From: Labrenzia sp. R4_2
GTDB lineage: Bacteria > Pseudomonadota > Alphaproteobacteria > Rhizobiales > Stappiaceae
Assembly (NCBI RefSeq): GCF_017743865.1
Contig: NZ_JAGHRJ010000001.1
Span: 62,001-126,000, forward strand
Direction: 5' to 3'
Length of the DNA: 64,000 bases
Positions 1-9,376 of this stretch are shown here, piece after piece. The position numbers were made by a program, and so were the translations under genes. Position 1 is the first letter of the stretch. Each line of letters begins with the position of its first letter. The notes under the pieces are model-generated. The model was given only the letters and a program-made list of their open reading frames with translations, made no database searches and had not been told where the DNA came from.

Positions 1-636
1 AGTTTTCAAAAGGTAAGCGCGAAAATTGGGAATTCTTTGTATGTGAATTCTGCGATCGCGCTGAGAAATAATGAGAATTTTCCCAAGGTGGTGATCGCCA
101 AAAAAACGGCCCGAATTCAGGATGGACCCGATTTTTTCTGAAAACTTGCCTTTTCGGCAGTGGATTTGTGGGAAAAACCTGGCCTTAGGAACTTAGGACT
201 GAGGCGAGGCAAACCGTCTTTTGACCACTTGGTCAGAATTAAAAAAATTGCTTAAACAGGCATTTACTTCACAGAGTGAATTTATCGGGTCAGCAATCGC
301 CGCTAAGTCGCTTGGCCTGTGCATCCCCGCTCAGGGCATAAATCGCTGCAATATGGTTATTTTGACAATTGCATGCCTCAGCAGGCATGCGCTGCCAATC
401 CGTTTGGCCGTCCTTCCGGCGCCGTTTACCGAACCGGCAAGTACAGCATTCACTGTTGGAAGTAAAAATAGGGATTTACTCCGAAGGGGAGTGGATGCAG
501 TCGATGGATATTGCCAAGTAGCTGATTTTTCTAAACAGCAGTTTTGCTTGTTGAACCCGGCGAGGCACTCGGTTGTTCCAAGGCTGAAATGCCGCCGTGA
601 AACACCACTGCAGTGGTATGGGAAGAAAAGCGGCTA
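1..636. other. Left-end region without a supported gene
   Basis: I cannot support a protein gene here. The only long plus-strand frame (221-637) needs a TTG start, has no Shine-Dalgarno sequence and a protein sequence unlike any family I know. Visible structures are an imperfect inverted repeat (26-36 with 74-86, TTGGGAATTCT against AGAATTTTCCCAA), a perfect 6-2-6 dyad TGACCACTTGGTCA at 222-235 that could be a regulator site, and a 14-bp palindrome ACCACTGCAGTGGT at 604-617. The region is closed on the right by a plus-strand terminator, so a non-coding plus transcript is possible. Confidence 0.4.
222..235. promoter_or_regulatory. Perfect dyad, possible operator
   Basis: TGACCA and TGGTCA face each other across two bases. 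The dyad is followed by an AT-rich stretch. The size and symmetry fit a dimeric repressor of the GntR or MarR kind, but no gene of known function is placed to be its target, so this is only a pattern. Confidence 0.25.
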
Positions 637-662
637 GGGGAGGCGGGCACCTCCCCGTTTTT
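637..662 (+). terminator. Rho-independent terminator, plus strand
   Basis: Perfect 7-bp stem GGGGAGG/CCTCCCC (637-643 with 650-656), six-base loop, then GTTTTTA. The T-run lies on the plus-strand side, while the neighbouring gene at 670 runs on the minus strand. On the minus strand the stem is followed by TAGCCGCTTTTC, so it could only weakly serve the dehydrogenase gene. Confidence 0.7.
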
Positions 663-669
663 AGAATAC

Positions 670-2082
670 TTAGAGTACCCGGCCCGGGTTCATGAGGTTT
701 TTCGGATCGAAGGCCGATTTGATCCGGCGCATGAGATCGAGCTCGATCTCTGATTTGACGTCGCGTAGCAGATCCTTCTTCAAACGCCCGATGCCGTGTT
801 CGGCAGAAATGCTGCCGCTGAAATCTGCAACGATGCCGTGGACGATCGCATTCATCTCGTCCCATTTTGCGAGGTAGGCTTCCTTGTCCGCGCCAACCGG
901 CTGGCTGACATTGAAATGGATGTTGCCGTCGCCCAAGTGGCCGAATGGCACTGGGCGGCATCCGGGAACGAATGCTTCGACGGCAGCAATCGCTTCATCG
1001 AGAAAGTCGGGAACGGAGGCAACCGGTATAGAGACATCATGCTTGATGGATCCGCCTTCGGCCTTTTGGACTTCCGACATGCCATGGCGAATGTGCCAGA
1101 AGTCCTGAACCTGGGTGAGGTTCTGGGCAAAGGCTGCGTCTTCAACCAGCTCGGCTTCGAAAGCTTCGCCCAGAATGCCTTCCATAAGGTCCCTGACTGG
1201 GAACACTTCAGAGCCGCTGGACAGCTCCATCAGCACATACCAGGCGTGTTCGCCCTCCAAGGGATCCCGTGCCCCGTCCAGATGATCGAGACAGAATTGC
1301 ACGCCGACACGCGGCATGATTTCAAAACCGGTGAGCAGCGGTCCGGCCTGCGCCTTGGCCATTGAAAACACCTTCAACGCGGCATGCGGGTTGGCGAGGC
1401 CGATAAACGCAGCTTCCAGTTTCTTCGGCTTTGGAAACAGCTTCAAAGAGGCTGCCGTAATAATCCCCAGGGTGCCCTCTCCACCGATAAACAATTGTTT
1501 CAAATCATAACCGGTATTGTCTTTGCGAAGGGTGCGCAGACCGTTCCAAATCTCACCCGTTGGCAGCACAACTTCGAGCCCGAGAACCAGGTCGCGAGTG
1601 TTGCCATAAGCCAGCACAGCGGTGCCGCCGGCGTTGGTGGAAATGTTGCCGCCGATCTGACAGGAGCCTTGCGCGCCGAGTGACAGCGGGAACAGGCGGT
1701 CGACTTTTTCAGCCTCGTTTTGCACCGTCTCAAGGATCACGCCGGACTCCACGGTCAGCGTGAAACCGTCCGGATCGACGGCCCGCACTTTGTTCATCCG
1801 GGCGAGTGAAAGAACGATTTCGTCCCCGGATTCCTGCGGAATTTGACCGCCGACGAGCCCGGTGTTGCCGCCTTGCGGGACGACCTTCAGATCGTTCTCA
1901 TAGGCATAGCGCACCACCGCGCTGACCTCTTCGGTGGATCCTGGCCGCAGCACCATTGGCGTGACGCCCTTATATAGGTCACGCCACTCGGTGAGGAACG
2001 GGGCTTGGTCTTCGGCGGTCGTCAATACGTTGGCTGCGCCGATCATTTCGGCGAAGCGTTCAGCGTGAGGGGAGGGCTCCAT
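670..2082 (-). CDS. FAD-binding oxidoreductase, D-2-hydroxyglutarate/D-lactate dehydrogenase type
   Basis: This 470-residue protein belongs to the FAD-linked oxidases with a PCMH-type FAD domain followed by a cap domain (GlcD/DLD/D2HGDH group). The FAD pyrophosphate loop is seen as PQGGNTGLVGGQ near residue 69, and FIGGEGTLGIIT lies near residue 198. The C-terminal part has PFGHLGDGNIHFN, the conserved metal/substrate segment, and ends in the usual SAFDPKNLMNPGR. Such enzymes oxidise D-2-hydroxyacids and pass electrons to a quinone or an electron-transfer flavoprotein. D-2-hydroxyglutarate is the most likely substrate for this length and domain order, but D-lactate or glycolate cannot be excluded. 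It is transcribed away from fabI; the 171-bp gap must hold both promoters. Confidence 0.88.
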   Translation of the reverse strand: MEPSPHAERFAEMIGAANVLTTAEDQAPFLTEWRDLYKGVTPMVLRPGSTEEVSAVVRYAYENDLKVVPQGGNTGLVGGQIPQESGDEIVLSLARMNKVRAVDPDGFTLTVESGVILETVQNEAEKVDRLFPLSLGAQGSCQIGGNISTNAGGTAVLAYGNTRDLVLGLEVVLPTGEIWNGLRTLRKDNTGYDLKQLFIGGEGTLGIITAASLKLFPKPKKLEAAFIGLANPHAALKVFSMAKAQAGPLLTGFEIMPRVGVQFCLDHLDGARDPLEGEHAWYVLMELSSGSEVFPVRDLMEGILGEAFEAELVEDAAFAQNLTQVQDFWHIRHGMSEVQKAEGGSIKHDVSIPVASVPDFLDEAIAAVEAFVPGCRPVPFGHLGDGNIHFNVSQPVGADKEAYLAKWDEMNAIVHGIVADFSGSISAEHGIGRLKKDLLRDVKSEIELDLMRRIKSAFDPKNLMNPGRVL

Positions 2083-2253
2083 AGTCGGGATTCTCGTCCT
2101 GTTCCGTGATCAAATTTTGCGGCCAACATAGTGATTGAACCGGCCCCCGTCGACGCTTCATTCCGTCTCGGTCCGACTTGAAGGAGAAAATGCCTTGTGC
2201 CATAGGAGGCCAGCCCGCTCGGGTGGTGAATGGAATCCTAATCGGAGAATACG

Positions 2254-3072
2254 ATGGCGGAAACGCGCGGACTGATGAACGGCAAACGTGGCTTGATCAT
2301 GGGCTTGGCAAACAAGAAGTCAATTGCCTGGGGGATCGCCAAATCGCTTGCCGATGCCGGTGCCGAGCTTGCCCTCACATACCAGGGCGACGCTCTGAAG
2401 AAACGCGTGGAACCGCTTGGGGAAGAACTGGGTGCGTTTGTGGCCGGTCATTGTGATGTGACCGACACTCAGTCCATCGACGACGTCTTCAAGGCGCTTG
2501 AAGAAAAATGGGGCAAGATCGACTTTCTGGTTCATGCCGTTGCATTCTCCGACAAGAACGAGCTGACCGGCCGTTTCGTTGATACGACCGCCGATAACTT
2601 TGCCCGCACGATGGACATTTCCTGCTACTCTTTGACCGCTGTCACCCAGCGCGCGGAAAAGCTGATGACCGACGGCGGGTCGATCCTCACCATGACCTAC
2701 TATGGTGCAGAGAAAGTCATGCCGCACTACAACGTCATGGGTGTTGCCAAGGCGGCGCTTGAAACCAGCGTCAAATACCTCGCGATGGATCTCGGACCGC
2801 AAAACATTCGCGTCAACGCGATCTCTGCCGGTCCGATCAAGACGCTGGCGGCGTCTGGTATCGGCGACTTCCGCTACATTCTGAAATGGAACGAATACAA
2901 TTCGCCGCTGCGCCGCTCCGTGACAATTGAGGAAGTTGGCGACAGCGCCCTGTTCCTCCTGTCCGATCTCGGCCGTGGTGTCACCGGCGAAATCCAGCAT
3001 GTCGATTGCGGCTACAACATCGTCGGCATGAAAGCCGTCGATGCGCCGGACATCTCCGTCGTCAAAGACTGA
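2254..3072 (+). CDS. fabI: Enoyl-[acyl-carrier-protein] reductase (NADH)
   Basis: FabI catalyses the last step of each fatty acid elongation cycle, reducing trans-2-enoyl-ACP with NADH in the cytosol; it is the triclosan target. The 272-residue sequence has the divergent SDR start GLANKKSIAWGIAK (residues 17-30) in place of the usual TGxxxGIG, and the catalytic set Tyr149, Tyr159 and Lys166 in the segment TYYGAEKVMPHYN-VMGVAK, spaced as in E. coli FabI. ISAGPIKTLAASGI follows as expected. A good ribosome site (CGGAGAA) precedes the ATG at 2254. A strong terminator lies about 50 bp after the stop, so fabI is probably transcribed alone. Many alphaproteobacteria carry a second fabI elsewhere, so essentiality cannot be judged from here. 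Confidence 0.95.
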   Translation: MAETRGLMNGKRGLIMGLANKKSIAWGIAKSLADAGAELALTYQGDALKKRVEPLGEELGAFVAGHCDVTDTQSIDDVFKALEEKWGKIDFLVHAVAFSDKNELTGRFVDTTADNFARTMDISCYSLTAVTQRAEKLMTDGGSILTMTYYGAEKVMPHYNVMGVAKAALETSVKYLAMDLGPQNIRVNAISAGPIKTLAASGIGDFRYILKWNEYNSPLRRSVTIEEVGDSALFLLSDLGRGVTGEIQHVDCGYNIVGMKAVDAPDISVVKD

Positions 3073-3124
3073 CGCTTTTACACGAAGCCTAGGCGGGCCC
3101 CTGCCTGGCATATTCCAATTTCAG

Positions 3125-3155
3125 CGCTCCGGCTTATATCTTGCCGGAGCGTTTT
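3125..3155 (+). terminator. Rho-independent terminator after fabI
   Basis: Perfect 9-bp stem CGCTCCGGC/GCCGGAGCG (3125-3133 with 3143-3151), nine-base loop, then TTTT. It sits only 17 bp before the ATG chosen for the next gene. Confidence 0.8.
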
Positions 3156-3172
3156 CATATCCGGACACCTTC

Positions 3173-3826
3173 ATGACGATTGTACCTGCGCCTCAAGCCC
3201 CAGAATATCTGCAGAAACTTTTTGATCCCGGATTTCTGATTTTTATCCGCCACGGCCAGACCGATTGGAATGCCGAAAGCCGGATGCAGGGCCAGAAGGA
3301 CATTCCATTGAACGCGCATGGCGAAAGCCAGGCGACGAACAATGGGGCGCTCTTGAAGGGGTATTTGGAGAAAGAGGGGATCGATCCGGATACCCTAGAT
3401 TTTGTCGCGTCTCCTCTCGCCCGGACCCGGGCGACGATGGAACGTGTCAGGGCGGAAATGGGGCTTGCGCCGGATACCTACAGGCTCGAAGACCAATTGA
3501 AGGAAATCACCTTCGGTAACTGGGAAGGTTTCACGCTTGAAGAGCTGGCCGTAAATGATCCGGATCTCGTCGAGCAACGTCGTGCAGACAAGTGGCGTTT
3601 CGTGCCGCCGGGCGGGGAGAGCTATGAAATGCTTGCGGATCGCATCGGACGGTGGCTTGTGACCGTTGACCGTCCTTCGGTCGTAGTGTCCCATGGCGGT
3701 GTCTTCCGGGTTCTGCGCGGTCTTCTGGAAGGTGGCTATACGGACAAGGTTCCGAAATACGATGTTCCGCAAGACAAGGTGTTCGTTTGGCGGGACAGCC
3801 AGATGACCGCTGTTGAAACAATCTGA
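3173..3826 (+). CDS. Histidine phosphatase family protein
   Basis: A 217-residue member of the phosphoglycerate-mutase-like superfamily, which uses a phospho-histidine intermediate. Signatures are FIRHGQTDWNAE at about residue 24 with the catalytic RHG, the acid/base region FGNWEGFTLEEL, and the second histidine in VVVSHGGVFRVLRG. The substrate cannot be told from sequence; sugar phosphates or nucleotide-derived phosphomonoesters are typical. An in-frame start at 3041 would overlap the end of fabI and cross its terminator, so I use ATG 3173, although its ribosome site is poor. Having a terminator immediately upstream means the gene needs read-through or a promoter within the terminator region. 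Confidence 0.85.
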   Translation: MTIVPAPQAPEYLQKLFDPGFLIFIRHGQTDWNAESRMQGQKDIPLNAHGESQATNNGALLKGYLEKEGIDPDTLDFVASPLARTRATMERVRAEMGLAPDTYRLEDQLKEITFGNWEGFTLEELAVNDPDLVEQRRADKWRFVPPGGESYEMLADRIGRWLVTVDRPSVVVSHGGVFRVLRGLLEGGYTDKVPKYDVPQDKVFVWRDSQMTAVETI

Positions 3827-3948
3827 GAGCAACCCGGCCACTTACTGGGCCGGTGTCTTGACGCATATGTGAACTGAAAGCGGGCGGTCCGGTCATCGGA
3901 TGCCGAGCTTCAGTCCGTATGAATCTGTACTCATACGGAGACAAAGAC

Positions 3949-5130
3949 ATGTCCGCAGAAGACTTCTATTCCGAGCTTCCTAGCTGCCAAGATTTCAAGT
4001 CGGACAACATACGCAATGATTTCATTCCCGTTCCGCAAGACTGGTTCGTCCTGACCGCCGACATCGTTCGATCCCGCGACGCCATCAACGCTGGACGCTA
4101 TAAGCACGTCAACATGGTCGGTGCGGCCGTCATTGCCGCTGTCCTCAACAAGGTCGACCGAGACCGCGTGCCCTTTGTCTTCGGCGGCGATGGGGCTGTA
4201 GTTGTCGTTCCAGAAGCTGACAGAAAACTCGCAGAGGCAGCGATTGCCGGCGTTGTTGCTCTCGCACGGGATGTTGTGGATCTGGAATTGCGGGCTGCAT
4301 CCATTCCGGTTGCGGACATCCGGAAAAGGGGCGGCGACATCAAGGTCCGCAAATACTGCCTCAGCCCAGGAAATCATCTTGCCATGATCATCGGCGACGG
4401 CTTGCTGATCGCGGACAGGATCCTCAAAGACCCCGAGGCCGTGAAGGCCTATGCTTTGGCGGCATCTTCCGATGATCCCGTTTTGAGCGGGTTGTCCTGC
4501 AGATGGGAACCGTTGGATGCCCAAAATGGGCACATCGTTTCCGTCATCTTGAAACCGGCGACGGACGAAAGTTTGCCGGAGATTATCGAGGGATTGGCCG
4601 GTGGACTTGGTTTTAATCCGCTGACAGACGACGAAAAGCTCCGTTTGGCAGAGGAGCCGCGTCTGAAGTTCCGGTTTCCGCCGCGCACTTTGTCGCTTGA
4701 AGCAAGTTTCGGGTCGCCGGGCCGCTGGCTGAAGGGCTATCTCATGGGGATCGTGGAGAGCCTGTTCTTCATGTACGGGTACTACACCGGGCGCCGGGCA
4801 GGGCCCTTCGAGCCCAAGAAATATATTAAAGAGCTTAGTCTCAATACAGATCACAGGAAGCTCGGGGACAGTTTGCAGCTTGTTCTCGACCTGACACCAG
4901 ACCAGCTGAGCGCGCTGAAAACGTATCTGGAAAGCCAGTCAGAAGCAGGCCAGCTAATCTACGGGCTCCATGTGTCTGACAGTGCCCTGATGACCTGTTT
5001 CGTGCAGGATGTGTCCAACAACCAGCACATCCACTTTGTGGACGGGGCCAATGGCGGCCTGTCTTTGGCTGCCATCGATTTCAAGAAGAGACTCTCAGAT
5101 CGGGTCGCGGCTTCTCAGATAACCAATTGA
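3949..5130 (+). CDS. DUF3095 family protein
   Basis: A 393-residue cytosolic protein of the DUF3095 family, whose function is not established. The start at 3949 has GGAG eight bases upstream; an upstream in-frame ATG at 3919 lacks one. The N-terminal half has two aspartate motifs, TADIVRS (residues 36-42) and FGGDGA (78-83), placed like the two metal-binding aspartates of class III nucleotide cyclases. That suggests a cyclase-like fold, but the similarity is short and is my inference. The C-terminal third is rich in charged helices and contains a GYYTGRRAGPFEPKKY segment. It stands alone between the phosphatase gene and a convergent GGDEF/EAL gene. Confidence 0.75.
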   Translation: MSAEDFYSELPSCQDFKSDNIRNDFIPVPQDWFVLTADIVRSRDAINAGRYKHVNMVGAAVIAAVLNKVDRDRVPFVFGGDGAVVVVPEADRKLAEAAIAGVVALARDVVDLELRAASIPVADIRKRGGDIKVRKYCLSPGNHLAMIIGDGLLIADRILKDPEAVKAYALAASSDDPVLSGLSCRWEPLDAQNGHIVSVILKPATDESLPEIIEGLAGGLGFNPLTDDEKLRLAEEPRLKFRFPPRTLSLEASFGSPGRWLKGYLMGIVESLFFMYGYYTGRRAGPFEPKKYIKELSLNTDHRKLGDSLQLVLDLTPDQLSALKTYLESQSEAGQLIYGLHVSDSALMTCFVQDVSNNQHIHFVDGANGGLSLAAIDFKKRLSDRVAASQITN

Positions 5131-5160
5131 TCCGCCGCTGAAAGCCGAAAGTTTAGAGGT

Positions 5161-7419
5161 TCACGCGGTGACGGCGTACATCTTGCCGTCTGCATTCAGG
5201 ACCGACTGCCGCTGGATCATGTCCAGGATTTGATCTTCCGGTACGGCCTTTGAGACCAAAAAGCCCTGGATGTAATCGCAGCCATTTTGTTGCAACCAGA
5301 GCCGTTCGCCCTCGGTTTCAACACCTTCCGCCAAAACGCTGATGTCGAGGCTCTTGGCGAGATTGATCAAGGCGCTTGTGAATTTCTGCAGACCCGGATT
5401 GGTGTCAACACCGGTGACAAAGCTGCGGTCGATCTTCACGCGATCCACCTTGAGGTCCCGTAGACTTGAAATGCTGGAATGGCCGGTGCCGAAATCATCG
5501 AGTTCAATGAAAAAGCCAAGTTCTGACAGGCGCGCAATGTTGGCTTTGACCGGCATGGCTGCGATCTCGTCGATCATGACAGCTTCAAGGATTTCGAGGT
5601 TGAAGTTGGAAGGCTTGAGACCGAGGCTGACGATCTTGGCGTAGATCTCTTCAGCCACGTTTTCCTGTTCCAGAAAGCTCGCAGAGACGTTTAGTCCAAG
5701 ATGAATGCCATGCATGTCCCGGGTTTCGAGCGTCGTTGCCAACGACAGTACGTTCTCGCGAACCGCTGTTTCGATGAGCTCCATGTAACCGGCATCTTCT
5801 GCGGCGGGCAGGAAGGCGCCAGGAAAACGGACCTGGTCTCCATCGATCCAGCGGGCGAGCGCCTCTGCGCCGATGATCTGTCCAGTGTGGATGTCCACCT
5901 GCGGCTGGTACCAGGGAACAATATTACCTTTTTCCAGGGCCGACAGGACTTCCTTCGCGGTTTCCGCATTGCTCTCAAAAATCGCACGCATCATTGGCGA
6001 GAATACTTCGAGCTCTTTGGATCCCTTTTGTTTGGCCGCGCGCAAGGCAAGTGTTGCGTCCGTCAGGATGTTCTCGCTGAGTGCCGTGTTTGCCTTGTGA
6101 AAGGAGACCCCGGCGTTGGCATCGATTACGGTTTCCTGGCCTTCCACGACTTTGACCGAGCATATCTTTTTCAAGACTTTCCGGGCGAACGATTCGAAGG
6201 CTGCGATGCTGTTGGCGTCCCTGCGGAGTAGGGCGAACTCACTGCCGCCTGTCCGGCACAGGAAGTCTTTTGGTCCTGCGATCGCTGTTAGGTCGCTCGC
6301 AATGGCCCGCAAGATCATGTCGCCAGCTTCGTCCCCAAAACGATGATTGATCTTGCGGAACTGGCGGATGTCGAACACGACAAGGCCCGATGTGCCACTT
6401 GAGCTGGACGGGCGTACGGTTCGGAGTGCTTCCAGAAGAGCTCGGCGGTTCGGCAGGCCTGTCAATGGATCGTGGAACCCGAGCTTTTCAAACTCCTTTT
6501 GCGTCCGGTCCGCCAGTGACCTGACAAGAACAGCACCGATCCCAAAGGCGATGAAGATCACAGCCGTCGCAACAGCGCCGGCCAAGGAGACTGCCTGAAG
6601 TGTGTCCTGCTTTTCTTCGATCAGAGCAGCGCGCAAGTAATCCAGGGTTTCCTGCCACAGAGTGTAGGTGGCCTCGATCAGCATAGGCTCCGCAGTGATT
6701 ACGGGTTCCGCGACGATGTCGGTCCCTGTTTCGGCCTGTATCGTCGACGTCAGGAACTTTGCGCCCTGAGTTTGGAAGGCAACGTTCGCCTCGCGGTACT
6801 GTCTAGCCTTGAGACGCAGGTCATCCGCCGCTGGGCCTACGAGATCGGTGAACAGCAAAACGGTGTCACGAGCCGCGCCGTCGGCGGCCACCTTGAACTG
6901 CCCGCCCTGCACAGGGACCATCATTTTGTCCCAGACGTTGATGGTGTCCTTTGTAGACAGGAGTTCGGCGTTCTCGCGCATTTTCGATGTTTCGATAATG
7001 ACGGAGGGCAGAATTTCAGTCAGCAAATGAGGGAGTTTTGTTGTCTCGTACGGACTGGATGATGAGATTTTGGCGAGAGCTGCAATCGAAAGCGCCAGAC
7101 TTCTAGCATGTCTCAGCGATTTGGAGACATCTTCTTCCGTCGCAAATTCTGTCAGTTGGGTGTCCAGATAGTCCGCATAATTTGGGCCACCGAAGCGGAT
7201 AAGCTGGGCGTGGTAATCGTCTGGGATCTCCAGTTACGGGACACCGCGCGACTTTTCCTCCGTTAGTGGTCCCAGCGCTTGAAGCAGGCCAACGCCCTTC
7301 AAACTGCGGTCGATCGCGCGGACACTTTCGAAATTTCCGTAGAACCAAAGCGAGGCAAAGAGCAGGCTGGGCGCCAGCAAGAAAATGATCAGACCTGTTA
7401 GCCAACCACGAATGCGCAC
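5161..7419 (-). pseudogene. Membrane GGDEF/EAL protein interrupted by one in-frame TAA
   Basis: Reading from GTG 7419 gives a membrane anchor (residues 1-25, hydrophobic RGWLTGLIIFLLAPSLLFA), then a TAA at codon 62 (7236-7234). The same frame stays open from there to 5161, about 690 more codons, covering a second membrane helix, GGDEF and EAL domains. A single C-to-T change from CAA would explain the stop. The cyclase motif reads GGSEF, so cyclase activity is doubtful. The EAL half keeps EALARW, NVSASF, DDFGTGHSS and AEGVETEG, as expected of a c-di-GMP phosphodiesterase. Internal ATG 7026 could start a 621-residue product lacking the first helix. A sequencing error is the main alternative. 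Confidence 0.72.
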
Positions 7420-7687
7420 GATAGAATCCCGCTGACTTCAACTTGGGAAGGCACGATAAAGATTGGTGTTTAACGATTGGCAAATCCGGTTTTATAAAAA
7501 CGGGTCTATCGCCGGTTCACACGTATAGGTGATCTGTTTTTGATCAATCAGCGATTTTCTTGTTTTCTGTCATTTTGACGTGGGTCGAAATAGACGACCG
7601 CTCTAATGCCGCATGGGCTTGAGCTTCAACGGCGGATGGCTTATCGCTCGCAGTCTTGGTTCACGCTGCTTTTTGGGAAAGCCACGG

Positions 7688-8773
7688 ATGTCGCACAACA
7701 GTTTCGGTCACATGTTTCGGGTCACCACTTGGGGGGAAAGCCACGGACCTGCAATCGGCTGTATTGTTGACGGCTGTCCGCCGCTCGTTCCGCTGACCGA
7801 AGCCGACATTCAGGGCTTCATGGAAAAGCGCAAACCCGGCCAATCCAAGTACACGACACAGCGGCGTGAGCCTGATGAAGTAAAGATCCTGTCGGGCGTC
7901 ATGGTTGATGAAGACGGGGTGCAGAAGACCACCGGCACACCGATTTCGCTGATGGTTGAGAACACCGATCAACGGTCCAAGGATTACTCCGAAATCAAGG
8001 ACCGGTTCCGTCCGGGCCACGCTGATTTCACCTATGATGCGAAATACGGCATTCGCGACTATCGCGGCGGTGGCCGATCCTCTGCCCGTGAAACAGCGAT
8101 GCGTGTCGCAGCTGGTGCCGTTGCGCGGAAGGTTTTGCAGGGTGTCACGATCCGCGGCGCTCTGGTTCAGGTTGGGCCGCATAAACTTGATCGCGGCAAT
8201 TGGGACTGGGCGGAAGTCAACAACAATCCGTTTTTCTGTCCCGACGCGGCAGCGGCTGCCCATTGGGCGGAGTATTTGGACGGGGTGCGCAAGGCGGGGT
8301 CCTCCGTCGGCGCGGTGATTGAAATCGTGGCGGAAGGTGTCCCTGCTGGTTGGGGCGCGCCGATCTACGGCAAACTGGATACGGACCTGACCGCAGCGAT
8401 GATGTCCATCAACGCAGTAAAGGGCGTTGAAGTTGGCAACGGCTTTGAGTCCGCGACCTTAACCGGTGAAGAAAACGCCGATGAAATCCGTGTCGACGAT
8501 GTCGGCCGGCCGGTGTTCCTGACGAACAATGCCGGCGGTGTGCTTGGCGGGATCTCTAATGGCGATCCACTTGTGGTGCGCTTTGCGGTCAAACCGACCT
8601 CGTCGATCCTGACAGAGCGCAAGTCCATTACACGTCAGGGCGAAGAAGTCGATGTGATGACCAAAGGCCGCCACGATCCATGCGTCGGCATCCGCGCCGT
8701 TCCGGTAGGCGAGGCCATGATGGCCTGCGTTTTGGCCGACCACATGATCCGCCACCGCGGCCAGGTCGGCTAA
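7688..8773 (+). CDS. aroC: Chorismate synthase
   Basis: AroC converts 5-enolpyruvylshikimate-3-phosphate to chorismate with reduced FMN, the final step of the shikimate pathway. The 361-residue protein begins [20 protein letters not shown], the first family signature, followed by the GRRRxxxx-like [20 protein letters not shown] (about residues 130-150), and ends with [20 protein letters not shown] choose ATG 7688 because GGGAAAG precedes it and the family starts here; the frame is open to 7613, but that start adds 25 unconserved residues. It is convergent with the next gene 18 bp away and has no co-transcribed neighbour. Confidence 0.96.
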   Translation: MSHNSFGHMFRVTTWGESHGPAIGCIVDGCPPLVPLTEADIQGFMEKRKPGQSKYTTQRREPDEVKILSGVMVDEDGVQKTTGTPISLMVENTDQRSKDYSEIKDRFRPGHADFTYDAKYGIRDYRGGGRSSARETAMRVAAGAVARKVLQGVTIRGALVQVGPHKLDRGNWDWAEVNNNPFFCPDAAAAAHWAEYLDGVRKAGSSVGAVIEIVAEGVPAGWGAPIYGKLDTDLTAAMMSINAVKGVEVGNGFESATLTGEENADEIRVDDVGRPVFLTNNAGGVLGGISNGDPLVVRFAVKPTSSILTERKSITRQGEEVDVMTKGRHDPCVGIRAVPVGEAMMACVLADHMIRHRGQVG

Positions 8774-8791
8774 GACTGAACGACCGAAGGT

Positions 8792-9352
8792 TTAGACAAA
8801 CTTGAACGTCCGGATGCGGGTCAGAACTTCGTCCGGGTCGCCGACAAGGGTGTGCAAGTTGATGGAAATCAGCTCCCGGCCGTGTTCGCGTTTGCTGCGC
8901 TTCCAGTTGCGCATTGTGAACCGCTTCCACAAGGGTGTGTGTTGGCCTTGAGTGATGGCGTCTTCCAATGGGCGGGTTAGAAGCACGTTCAGTTTGATTA
9001 ACTCGATGCTGCGGACGCTCGTGCGGGTCAGATCGATCATCCGGATGGCACCCCAGTCGATAAAGCCGATGCGGTCGACAAAAAGTCCATCTTCATTCGC
9101 GCCAAGTTGCGGGCGCTTTTTCTCAAGCATGGGAAAATGCCAATAGGCGATGACCGCTGGACCAAGCGCTGCAAACAGCAACAGGTACATGCCGGACACG
9201 ATGCTCACGACTGCGAAGAGACCTGCAAGCAGCATACAGCCATAGACGATGGCCTCGCTGTTCCGTCGGTCGTAGCCGATTGTGAACGGCGCGGGAGCTG
9301 GCTTTTCAGATCCCTTGCTCTCGGCTTCCTTGTCGACCACCTGTTCTTTCAT
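8792..9352 (-). CDS. Two-helix membrane protein with PH-like domain, function unknown
   Basis: A 186-residue protein with a charged N-terminus (residues 1-30), two adjoining membrane segments (about 36-52 and 54-72, including GCMLLAGLFAVVSIVSG), and a soluble C-terminal domain of about 110 residues. The layout, with LEKKRPQLGANEDGLFVDRIGFIDWGAIRMIDL just after the membrane hairpin, is like bacterial PH-like (bPH) proteins in which the soluble part packs on the membrane face. No catalytic motif is visible. It lies directly downstream of ribB (24-bp gap) on the same strand, so they may be co-transcribed, but no functional link is evident. Confidence 0.65.
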   Translation of the reverse strand: MKEQVVDKEAESKGSEKPAPAPFTIGYDRRNSEAIVYGCMLLAGLFAVVSIVSGMYLLLFAALGPAVIAYWHFPMLEKKRPQLGANEDGLFVDRIGFIDWGAIRMIDLTRTSVRSIELIKLNVLLTRPLEDAITQGQHTPLWKRFTMRNWKRSKREHGRELISINLHTLVGDPDEVLTRIRTFKFV

Positions 9353-9376
9353 GCAGCATTATCCAATCTTTTGACC

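Noticed and set aside
221..637. 138-codon plus-strand frame ending at a terminator
   Set aside because: It needs a TTG start, has no ribosome site, and its Cys/Arg/Leu-rich sequence has no domain pattern. The terminator may belong to a non-coding transcript.
7234..7236. Recoding of the internal TAA as an amino acid
   Set aside because: Known recoding uses UGA (selenocysteine) or UAG (pyrrolysine); UAA readthrough with no nearby signal is not credible.
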